Shown in pieces: positions 28,033 to 34,189 of a DNA stretch of 35,144 bases. Position 1 is the stretch's first letter; each line of letters begins with the position of its first letter. A model generated the notes under the pieces. That model saw only the letters and a program-made list of their open reading frames with translations, searched no databases and had not been told where the DNA came from. Origin of the DNA: an uncultured Actinomycetes bacterium (lineage in GTDB: Bacteria > Actinomycetota > Acidimicrobiia > Acidimicrobiales > RAAP-2); assembly GCA_903873775.1 (NCBI GenBank), contig CAIQPR010000043.1, forward strand, positions 1-35,144, given 5' to 3'. The translations under genes were made by a program, and so were the position numbers.

Positions 28033-28257
28033 CTACTTGTACCGGTAGGTGATGCGACCACGCTGCATGTCATACGGCGTGATCTCCACTTGGACCTTGT
28101 CCCCCGGGAGAATCCGGATGCGGTGCATACGCATCTTTCCGGAACTCACTGCGAGGACGGTGTACCCGTTTTCCAATTCGACGCGAAACATCGCGTTGGG
28201 CAGCGGTTCGACGACCGTGCCCTCAACGGTGAATGCATCTTCTTTCGGCTTACTCAG
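28033..28257 (-). CDS. infA: Translation initiation factor IF-1, probable CTG start
   Basis: The 74-residue product is an OB-fold protein with [35 protein letters not shown] and RGRITYRYK, clearly IF-1. It blocks the ribosomal A site during initiation. No ATG, GTG or TTG exists in frame near the expected start. A CTG at 28257-28255 lies 7 bases after a strong AAGGAG and gives exactly the usual protein length (MSKPKEDAF...). The next in-frame start upstream (28452) would add 65 unrelated residues and run through promoter and terminator signals. It is the first gene of the long minus-strand run. Confidence 0.93.
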   Translation of the reverse strand: MSKPKEDAFTVEGTVVEPLPNAMFRVELENGYTVLAVSSGKMRMHRIRILPGDKVQVEITPYDMQRGRITYRYK

Positions 28258-28314
28258 GTTCTTTCTCCTTGTTGCGGTACAGCACGTGCCAGACCCCTCG
28301 GTCGTAGCGCGGGT

Positions 28315-28377
28315 GGTCTCTGAGGGTGTACCTAAGAGACCGGCTGAACATTCTACCGAAAATTTCGCAGAACGCAA
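28315..28377 (-). promoter_or_regulatory. Promoter and 5' leader hairpin of the infA operon
   Basis: The minus strand has a -10 TAGAAT (28355-28350) and a -35 TTGCGT (28377-28372, spacing 16) or TTTGCG (spacing 17). Transcription would start near 28343. Right at that 5' end, GGTCTCT and AGAGACC (28341-28315) form a 7-bp stem with a 13-base loop. The leader is about 86 bases. This is probably the main promoter for the ribosomal genes and perhaps for the whole run down to pdxH. Confidence 0.65.
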
Positions 28378-28397
28378 AAGGGCGCCCTCGCGCCCTT
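28378..28397 (-). terminator. Rho-independent terminator-like hairpin facing the infA promoter
   Basis: An 8-bp stem AAGGGCGC / GCGCCCTT with a 4-base loop is followed by TTTT when read on the minus strand. It lies immediately upstream of the infA promoter and would stop minus-strand transcripts coming from the right. On the plus strand it has no T run beyond CTTCTC. Confidence 0.55.
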
Positions 28398-28553
28398 CTC
28401 CGCCACCCGATTCGCGGTGACCTGCGAGCTCACTGAGAACCCGCGATAGCACCGAAATCCCGGTCGCGGCCTAGCGACATTACCGGAGAATCGCGGGAAA
28501 GAGTCATCGGGTGCCACCGGGGGCACCGTCCGCCAGATCAGCGACAATGGAGC

Positions 28554-28994
28554 GTGAGCAATTCGTCTGATTTCGACGCCGACGTTTTTGGGGCGACCTA
28601 TCTCGCGGCGTTGGTCTCTGTTGAGATGGACGGCGAATGGACCCGACGCATTGGTGCTGTCGCCCGTGAGTACGGAGATTTCTACGTGGTGACCGCGTGG
28701 AATCCGGGCTCCGAGCGCTTTTCGGATGCCACGAACAGGAATCGGAATGCGAAACTTCGGGAGGAAATAGGTGCCGCTGGTGGGAAAGCTCTTCCCGCCC
28801 GAGGGGCCGATCCGGCCTCCTCGTACGCCGAAGACAGTTGGGCCGTGTGGGGACTGGACCGGGACGTCGCGACCGCGAATGCTCGTGCCTTCGATCAGGT
28901 GGCCATTTTTCTCATCACCCCGAACGAGCAAGTGGTCCTCGGGTGCCAGTCCGCGTGGTCCCTGCGACGCGCGCTCGACGACACCGAGTTGTAA
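28554..28994 (+). CDS. DUF3293 domain-containing protein
   Basis: The 146-residue protein fits the DUF3293 family: YVVTAWNPGSERFS near residue 43, NRNRNAKLREEI, SSYAEDSWAVWGL, and a late FDQVAIFLITPNEQVVL. The family function is unknown to me. The start is GTG 28554. It has no usable ribosome-binding site, but GACAAT (28543-28548) ends 5 bases before it, so a leaderless transcript is possible. A small hairpin GGTGCC-N6-GGCACC (28510-28527) lies upstream. A 192-residue frame on the other strand over the same bases is a shadow. Confidence 0.75.
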   Translation: MSNSSDFDADVFGATYLAALVSVEMDGEWTRRIGAVAREYGDFYVVTAWNPGSERFSDATNRNRNAKLREEIGAAGGKALPARGADPASSYAEDSWAVWGLDRDVATANARAFDQVAIFLITPNEQVVLGCQSAWSLRRALDDTEL

Positions 28995-29087
28995 CGCAGC
29001 CGACGTGAAGTAATCCCGACCACACTGGTAGGGTTTGAGCCGATCGGACCTCGATCACATAGACACTGAAATCTTCTGGGAGATGTC

Positions 29088-29969
29088 ATGCGTACGCCCG
29101 TTGTAGTTTCCGCCACCTTGGCCCTCGCCCTCGCCCTGTCGCCAGTGGCCCTCGAATCCTTCGGGAGCGCCACCGCCTCGGCGTCGTCCACGACGACGGC
29201 TCAGCAGTGCCTCGCGGCGAACAAGTCCTCGCTCTACAAGTCCGGTCAATTGACGATCGCGACCGACAGCCCGGCGTACACCCCGTGGTTTGTCAATAAC
29301 AAGCCCTCGAATGGTCAGGGATACGAGTCCGCGGTGGCCTACGCCGTCGCGTCCCAGCTTGGTTTTTCCGCCAAGAACGTCAAGTGGACCGTCGAACACT
29401 TCGACAACTCCTACCAGCCGGGCGCAAAGGCCTTTGACTTCGACGTCAACGAAATCTCTTACACCAGCGACCGCGCGCAGGTTGTGTCGTTCTCGAATAG
29501 TTACTACGACGTGACGCAGTCGATTATCGCCCTCAAGGGATCGCCGATCATCAAGAAGCACACGCCCGCCGAACTGAAGACCTACATCTACGGTGACCAG
29601 TTGGGCACGACGGGCCTCGCCTACATCAACAACTACATCAAGCCGACTAACGCGCCACACGTCTACGACACGCTGGCCGACGCGGTGAGCGCACTCGTGG
29701 CGAAGCAGATCCAGGCGCTCGTCATCGACACGCCGGACGGCCAGTACATGGCGTCGCCGGGCAGCGGTGAGATTCCTCACAACAACGGTGTGCAGGTGGG
29801 GCAGTTCCCGAGCGACGGCGAGTACTACGGCATGCTCTTCACGAAGAACAACCCGCTGGTGGGTTGCGTGAATGACGCGTTGTCGACGCTGACGAGCAAC
29901 GGCACCTTGGCCGCGTTAAACAAGAAGTGGCTGGGCATCTACAACAAGGTCCCCACCATCCAACCGTAA
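29088..29969 (+). CDS. Amino-acid ABC transporter substrate-binding protein (family 3)
   Basis: The 293-residue protein has a Sec signal peptide (about residues 1-33, ending TASAS) without a lipobox cysteine at the cleavage site, then an SBP_bac_3 domain: GQLTIATDSPAYTPWFV, GYESAVAYAVASQLG, and DFDVNEISYTSDRAQVVSFS. It should bind a polar amino acid outside the membrane. The ATG has GGGAG 8 bases upstream. Permease and ATPase genes follow. Its stop codon lies in the loop of a 12-bp hairpin that also holds the permease start. The exact ligand is unknown, and how the protein is kept at the cell surface without a lipid anchor is unclear. Confidence 0.92.
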   Translation: MRTPVVVSATLALALALSPVALESFGSATASASSTTTAQQCLAANKSSLYKSGQLTIATDSPAYTPWFVNNKPSNGQGYESAVAYAVASQLGFSAKNVKWTVEHFDNSYQPGAKAFDFDVNEISYTSDRAQVVSFSNSYYDVTQSIIALKGSPIIKKHTPAELKTYIYGDQLGTTGLAYINNYIKPTNAPHVYDTLADAVSALVAKQIQALVIDTPDGQYMASPGSGEIPHNNGVQVGQFPSDGEYYGMLFTKNNPLVGCVNDALSTLTSNGTLAALNKKWLGIYNKVPTIQP

Positions 29970-29981
29970 GGTTGGATGGTG
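29954..29981 (+). promoter_or_regulatory. 12-bp hairpin spanning the SBP stop and the permease start
   Basis: Bases 29954-29965 (CACCATCCAACC) and 29970-29981 (GGTTGGATGGTG) pair perfectly around a GTAA tetraloop of the stable GNRA type. The TAA in the loop (29967-29969) is the SBP stop codon, and the ATG at 29976 in the 3' arm is the permease start. No T run follows, so it is not a terminator. Confidence 0.9.
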
Positions 29982-30959
29982 ACGTCGCCCCACACCGACA
30001 CGCCAACATCGGCAACGAAGGACGCGTCAACGAGAACACTGACGAAGCGGCGTTCCGCGCTGTGGCGCAACGCGCAGCGTGCACCGCGCCTCATATCTCT
30101 CGCCTCAGTGGCGCTGATTGCGATCGCCCTGGTCCTGACGTTCCTGTTCGCGCCGGGAGCCAAGACGTTTCAGCAGACGTTCCTTGACCCCACCGAGCTG
30201 CGCGAAACAATCTTCGGCAACGCCGGCAAGAACATTGCGCCTATTTGGGGCGCGCTGCTGAAGAACATCGAGCTCTTCCTCGTCGCGGAGCCGATCATCT
30301 TGGTTCTGGCTCTGGGTGTCGCGTTGGTCCGCCTCTCGAAGTCTCCGCTGATGACGGGTCCTCGCATCATTGCGATCATGTACGTCGACGTCGCTCGTGG
30401 ACTCCCGCTCATCCTTGTCGTCTACGCGGTCTATTTCGGATTGCCACTGACGTCCATTCCCGTGCTGTCCACCATGACCTACTTCCAATACGGCATCATC
30501 TGTCTCGTTTTCTGTTACACCGCCTACGTCTCCGAGGTGTACCGAGCTGGTGTGATGTCCGTCCCGAATGCGCAGTTGCTGGCTGGTCGCGCCATCGGTC
30601 TCACCGAAAGTCAATTGCTGCGCAATGTAACGGTGCCCCAAGCGGTGCGCGTCGTGGTCGCTCCTCTCATTAATGACTTCGTGTCCTTGCAGAAAGACAC
30701 GGCGATCATCTCGGTGGGATCAGGTGTCGTGGAGATCATGAGTCAAGCGCACATCGACCAGAGCATCTGGTTCCGCGACACACCCTTCATCATTGCGGGA
30801 CTGTTCTTCCTCGTGATGTGCGTTCCTCTCACGAGAATTGCCGACGCCGTCCTGGCGAGGGACCTACGGACGCGCCTCTCGGGTAGTCCGGTGACCCCTC
30901 GGCGTCGTTGGTCCGCGCGCGCCTCGGCGGAATCTATGGCTACGGTGCTGCAGCCATGA
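29976..30959 (+). CDS. Amino-acid ABC transporter permease (HisM/GlnP type)
   Basis: The 327-residue protein has a long polar N-terminus (about 35 residues), a first membrane span near 39-58, and a permease core with several spans. The EAA-like loop RAIGLTESQLLRNVTVPQAV contacts the ATPase, and FVSLQKDTAIISV follows, typical of polar amino-acid permeases. The start is ATG 29976, inside the hairpin described separately, with TAAGG about 6 bases before it. A single permease gene suggests a homodimer. It overlaps the ATPase gene by 4 bases (ATGA). Confidence 0.92.
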   Translation: MVTSPHTDTPTSATKDASTRTLTKRRSALWRNAQRAPRLISLASVALIAIALVLTFLFAPGAKTFQQTFLDPTELRETIFGNAGKNIAPIWGALLKNIELFLVAEPIILVLALGVALVRLSKSPLMTGPRIIAIMYVDVARGLPLILVVYAVYFGLPLTSIPVLSTMTYFQYGIICLVFCYTAYVSEVYRAGVMSVPNAQLLAGRAIGLTESQLLRNVTVPQAVRVVVAPLINDFVSLQKDTAIISVGSGVVEIMSQAHIDQSIWFRDTPFIIAGLFFLVMCVPLTRIADAVLARDLRTRLSGSPVTPRRRWSARASAESMATVLQP

Positions 30960-31768
30960 GTGACAGCACCACGCCGCCCACGTCCGACGACCTGACCAAC
31001 ACCTCTTCTGAGGTGTGTCCCCAGCCGCTCGTCGTGGACGCACACGACGTCATCAAGAGATTCGGGGAACGTGAAGTTCTTCGGTCCGTCACTCTGCACG
31101 TCGCCCCCCACGACGTCGTGTCGTTGATCGGCGCGTCCGGATCCGGAAAGTCGACGCTGCTGCGCTGTCTCAATCTTCTTGAGCGCATCGACGGGGGCCG
31201 CATCTCGCTCTTTGGCCAAGATCTCGCTGATCCCGACGTACGCGGTGAACTTGTGCGACGTCACGTCGGCATCGTGTTTCAAGCCTTCAATTTGTTCCCT
31301 CACAAGAACGTGTTGGACAACGTGACTTTGGGTCCCACCAAGGCGCTACAGGTCGACCGCAAAGTGGCTGAGGAGAAGGCGATGGATCTGCTGTCGCGCT
31401 TCGGACTCAAAGACAAAGCGGCGGAGTATCCGGACCGTTTATCCGGTGGCCAGCAACAACGCGTCGCGATTGTGCGGGCCATTGCGATGGAACCAGAGCT
31501 CCTACTGCTCGATGAAATTACGAGTGCCCTTGATCCCGAGCTCGTCGCCGAGGTGCTCGACGTGGTGCGTGAATTGGCCCAGGGCGGCATGACGATGCTG
31601 CTCGCCACCCACGAGATGAACTTCGCCCGTGACGTGTCCACCAAAGTGTGCTTTCTCGCCGACGGAGAAATTGCCGAAATGGGCACGCCAGCCCAGATCT
31701 TCACGGCACCGCAGGATCCCCGCACGCAGCAGTTCCTCCGGAGCCTGACGGCGGCGGGACGACTGTAG
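30956..31768 (+). CDS. Amino-acid ABC transporter ATP-binding protein (GlnQ type)
   Basis: The 270-residue ATPase has Walker A GASGSGKST, a Q-loop in VFQAFNLFPH, the signature LSGGQQQR, Walker B LLLLDEITSALD, and the switch His in LATHEM. The DEITSALD reads DEPTSALD in most relatives. It energises the permease encoded upstream. The start is ATG 30956, overlapping the permease stop. A longer frame from 30908 lies inside the permease gene. Confidence 0.96.
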   Translation: MSDSTTPPTSDDLTNTSSEVCPQPLVVDAHDVIKRFGEREVLRSVTLHVAPHDVVSLIGASGSGKSTLLRCLNLLERIDGGRISLFGQDLADPDVRGELVRRHVGIVFQAFNLFPHKNVLDNVTLGPTKALQVDRKVAEEKAMDLLSRFGLKDKAAEYPDRLSGGQQQRVAIVRAIAMEPELLLLDEITSALDPELVAEVLDVVRELAQGGMTMLLATHEMNFARDVSTKVCFLADGEIAEMGTPAQIFTAPQDPRTQQFLRSLTAAGRL

Positions 31769-31787
31769 AGTCGGCGCTTCTGGCCAG

Positions 31788-31807
31788 ATTGGGACCAACG
31801 GCCCTAC
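31788..31807 (+). promoter_or_regulatory. Putative DevR/DosR-type box upstream of the PPOX-fold gene
   Basis: ATTGGGACCAACGGCCCTAC shares the core GGGAC-N6-CCC with the mycobacterial DosR box (consensus TTSGGGACTWWAGTCCCSAA). It shares GGGAC-N6-CCCTAC exactly with the site before cydA. It begins 55 bases before ATG 31843 and 43 bases before ATG 31831. Confidence 0.6.
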
Positions 31808-31830
31808 CCCTACTGAGGGGTTCTCGGGTC

Positions 31831-32271
31831 ATGCTGAGACCAATGGTTGTAGAGCACCGGGGACCTTTCGACCGAGAAGTCTTGGCCGACGAGCAGTGCC
31901 GCTCCCGCTTGGAGCTGGCCGCGTTGGCGCGCGTTCTGATTTCGGTCCGATGCATGCCAGCCGCTCTTCCGGTCTTTATTCACGTCATGTCGCACCACGT
32001 CCTCATCGCCTCCGATGAAGATGCGGTGATCGACGCCGCCCGTCGCGGTGACGTCCTCGCCGTCCAAGTGGATGGCACTGACGACCACGGCGTCACCTGG
32101 TCGGTGCAGGCCACGGGCGTGGCCCATCTACCGACAACCGGCGACGTGCTGACGCTCGCCGGTGAATCTTCGCGCCTCTCCCCCGCGCTGGAGCGTGGCG
32201 CGACGCTCATCGCTATTCCCCTCACCATTGTCTCGGGAGAGAGTGTGCGCTGGACCTTTCCGGGCATCTAA
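31831..32271 (+). CDS. PPOX-fold flavin/F420-binding protein (pyridoxamine phosphate oxidase-like)
   Basis: The product, about 146 residues, looks like a split-barrel flavin- or F420-binding protein of the pyridoxamine 5'-phosphate oxidase-like superfamily. It has ELAALARVLISV, ALPVFIHVMSHHVLIAS, RGDVLAVQVDG and VTWSVQATGVAHL, a pattern of the PF12900-type group. It lacks the PdxH substrate signatures, so a redox role other than PLP synthesis is likely. ATG 31831 follows GAGGGG by 10 bases. ATG 31843 is the alternative if the transcript is leaderless, as its distance to the DevR-type box suggests. PPOX-like genes, such as Rv3129, belong to the DosR regulon in Mycobacterium tuberculosis, which fits the neighbouring kinase-regulator pair. 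Confidence 0.75.
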   Translation: MLRPMVVEHRGPFDREVLADEQCRSRLELAALARVLISVRCMPAALPVFIHVMSHHVLIASDEDAVIDAARRGDVLAVQVDGTDDHGVTWSVQATGVAHLPTTGDVLTLAGESSRLSPALERGATLIAIPLTIVSGESVRWTFPGI

Positions 32272-32304
32272 ACGCTTGGGGTTTGACTGTGAGAGGCTAC
32301 GAAC

Positions 32305-33444
32305 GTGCCGTTTCGTCGCGTCTCGGATCCCGAACGCCTCCACGCACTCATCGAGGCGATGCTCCTGATCGAGAGCGAGCTCGACCTGTCTGTTCTTCTT
32401 CGTTCCGTGGTCTCTGTCGCTAGTGAACTTGTCGACGCTCGCTACGGTGCTCTCGGCGTCTCCTCACCCGACGGCACCGAACTCCACCAATTCATCACCT
32501 ACGGCATGAGTGCCGACGAACGCGAGCGCATCGGCGACCTGCCCCGGGGACACGGTCTGTTGGGTGGGGTGCTGCACGACGCATCGGCGCGGCGCAGCAC
32601 CAATATCGGTCACGAACCCGACTCCAGCGGCTTTCCCGCCAACCACCCGGTCATGAAGACCTTCCTCGGCGTTCCCGTTCTCTCCGGTGATGGTCGAGTG
32701 TTTGGCAACCTCTACTTCTGCGATCGACGTGATGGTCAGCCCTTCACCGACGAGGACGAAGCGCTGGTGGAAGCATTTGGTCGCGCGGCCAGCCTCATTG
32801 TCGACAAGGCGCGACTGCGGGCGCAGTTGCGCGAGTTCACGCTGACCGAAGAACGCGAACGTCTCGCGCGTGATCTCCACGACACCGTTATTCAACGACT
32901 CTTCGCCGTCGGTCTGTCTCTGCAGTCCGTCCTCAGCACCTCATTGGACGACGCGGTACGAACGCGCGTCACGACCTCCATTGATGACCTCGACGCCACG
33001 ATCCGAGAGATTCGGACGACGATCTTTGAGATCACGCACGAGCGCGTCACCGCGAGCGCGGGTTTGCGATCACGCGTGCTGTCCATCATTGATGAAGTCA
33101 CGACGCGACTCGAACTGCCGGTCGACGTGACCTTCGAGGGCCCGCTCGACACCATGGTGGGACCGCAGGCCGCGGGTCACGTCATCAAGACCCTGCGGGA
33201 AGTTCTCACGAATGTAGTGCGACACGCCCAGGCAAGTCGTGTTGACGTCAGCGTCGAGATGCACGATGGAACCCTCACGGTGCGCGTTCTCGACGACGGC
33301 GTCGGCTTCAACGCGTCGTCCACGTCGGGTCGAGGACTACGGAACCTGGCCGATCGGGCCGCCGAACTCGAGGGTTCATTTGACATCTCTCGTCGTGAGG
33401 ACGGTGGCACACTCGTGGTGTGGAGTGCACGGCGATGGGAGTGA
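32305..33444 (+). CDS. GAF-domain sensor histidine kinase, DevS/DosT-like
   Basis: The 379-residue kinase has one GAF domain (about residues 15-172), then a HisKA_3 domain with the phospho-His in LARDLHDTVIQRLF (H192), and an HATPase domain with the N-box EVLTNVVRHAQ, DDGVGF and GRGLRNL. The GAF carries LPRGHGLLG and GFPANHPVMKTFLGVP, motifs of mycobacterial DevS/DosT. In those proteins a histidine of this part (His149 in DevS) binds heme. H114 here may be the equivalent, but I cannot verify the alignment. Mycobacterial DevS has two GAF domains; this one has one. The start is GTG 32305 with AGAGG upstream. It lies just before its probable partner regulator gene, one base apart. Confidence 0.92.
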   Translation: MPFRRVSDPERLHALIEAMLLIESELDLSVLLRSVVSVASELVDARYGALGVSSPDGTELHQFITYGMSADERERIGDLPRGHGLLGGVLHDASARRSTNIGHEPDSSGFPANHPVMKTFLGVPVLSGDGRVFGNLYFCDRRDGQPFTDEDEALVEAFGRAASLIVDKARLRAQLREFTLTEERERLARDLHDTVIQRLFAVGLSLQSVLSTSLDDAVRTRVTTSIDDLDATIREIRTTIFEITHERVTASAGLRSRVLSIIDEVTTRLELPVDVTFEGPLDTMVGPQAAGHVIKTLREVLTNVVRHAQASRVDVSVEMHDGTLTVRVLDDGVGFNASSTSGRGLRNLADRAAELEGSFDISRREDGGTLVVWSARRWE

Positions 33445-33445
33445 C

Positions 33446-34096
33446 GTGATTCGGATTGCTCTGGTCGACGACCACGAAATCGTCCGCCGAGGTCTGCGAG
33501 AGTTGCTCGACAGCCACGAAGACCTCCAGGTGGTGTGCGACGCCGGCACGGTGAGTGACGCTCTCGCGGTCATCGACCCTGAAGCGATCGATGTGGCCGT
33601 TCTCGACGTTCGTCTCCCCGACGGCAGCGGCATCGATATTTGCCGCTCACTGCGCGAGCGCACGCCCGACGTCGCGTGCCTGATGTTGACCTCGTTCGCC
33701 GACGACGAAGCCCTCGACGCGGCCGTCCTCGCCGGTGCCCGGGGGTACGTGTTGAAGGACATTCGCGGCACAGATCTCGTCGAGTCCATTCGGCGCGTCG
33801 CCGCCGGCGGCACCTTGTTAAATGACGACACCGTGGCCCGTGTGCGCGAGCGATTGCAGCGCCGCACCATGGAAGAAAATCGTCTGGAGTCACTCTCCAC
33901 CCAGGAGCGTCGCATCCTGGAACTCCTGAGCGAAGGAATGACCAACAAGGAGATCGCCGCAGCGATGTTCCTCGCCGAAAAGACGGTGAAGAACTACGTG
34001 TCCAATCTCCTCGCCAAGCTCGGCTTCCAACATCGCACCGAAGCCGCATTGTTCGCACAAAAACACATCGAGCACGGGGACGCGCCACACTCGTAG
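33446..34096 (+). CDS. NarL/LuxR-family response regulator, DevR/DosR-like
   Basis: The 216-residue regulator has a receiver domain (D8, D9, phospho-acceptor D54 in AVLDVRLPDG, T82, K104) and a C-terminal LuxR helix-turn-helix (LSEGMTNKEIAAAMFLAEKTVKNYVSNLLAKLG, written here by its key residues K179, K182, N183). All these positions carry the same residues and numbers as I know for M. tuberculosis DevR, where K179, K182 and N183 contact the GGGAC half-site. It should bind similar DNA. The start is GTG 33446, with GGGAG 4 bases upstream, right after the kinase stop. cydA follows on the same strand. Confidence 0.94.
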   Translation: MIRIALVDDHEIVRRGLRELLDSHEDLQVVCDAGTVSDALAVIDPEAIDVAVLDVRLPDGSGIDICRSLRERTPDVACLMLTSFADDEALDAAVLAGARGYVLKDIRGTDLVESIRRVAAGGTLLNDDTVARVRERLQRRTMEENRLESLSTQERRILELLSEGMTNKEIAAAMFLAEKTVKNYVSNLLAKLGFQHRTEAALFAQKHIEHGDAPHS

Positions 34097-34101
34097 CGTT
34101 C

Positions 34102-34133
34102 GCGTGACCTTCGGCGGCCTCGCGTCGTCACGC
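34102..34133 (+). other. Inverted repeat downstream of the response regulator gene
   Basis: GCGTGAC (34102-34108) and GTCACGC (34127-34133) can form a 7-bp stem with an 18-base loop. No T run follows. It may be a weak terminator or 3'-end stabiliser for the kinase-regulator mRNA, just ahead of the cydA control region. Confidence 0.4.
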
Positions 34134-34135
34134 AA

Positions 34136-34155
34136 GTCGGGACTTTCTGCCCTAC
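34136..34155 (+). promoter_or_regulatory. Putative DevR/DosR-type box upstream of cydA
   Basis: GTCGGGACTTTCTGCCCTAC matches the DosR consensus at 14 of 20 positions, with the left half (TCGGGACTTT) fully matched. Its centre is 44-45 bases before the cydA ATG, the usual place for a DosR-activated promoter if transcription starts at the A of that ATG. TACCTT (34177-34182) is a possible -10. Confidence 0.65.
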
Positions 34156-34189
34156 GGCGGCTTCTTCGGGGCGTCCTACCTTAGAGTGC

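Noticed and set aside
28033..28452. Long 139-residue version of infA from an upstream ATG
   Set aside because: IF-1 is 72-75 residues. The extra 65 residues are unrelated to IF-1 and overlap terminator, promoter and leader hairpin.
28353..28931. 192-codon open frame on the minus strand over the DUF3293 gene and the infA promoter
   Set aside because: It crosses a terminator-like hairpin and the -35 region of infA, and the plus-strand protein fits a known family.
29024..29037. CCCGAC...TAGGG dyad upstream of the binding-protein gene considered as a DevR box
   Set aside because: The half-sites are inverted relative to the DosR box (CCC first, GGG second) and the GGGAC core is missing.
29055..29780. 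241-codon open frame on the minus strand opposite the substrate-binding protein
   Set aside because: The plus-strand gene has signal peptide, ribosome-binding site and family motifs. The antisense frame has none.
34102..34133. GCGTGAC...GTCACGC considered as a CRP or Rex operator for cydA
   Set aside because: The 18-base gap is far too long for CRP or Rex sites. It was kept only as an inverted repeat.
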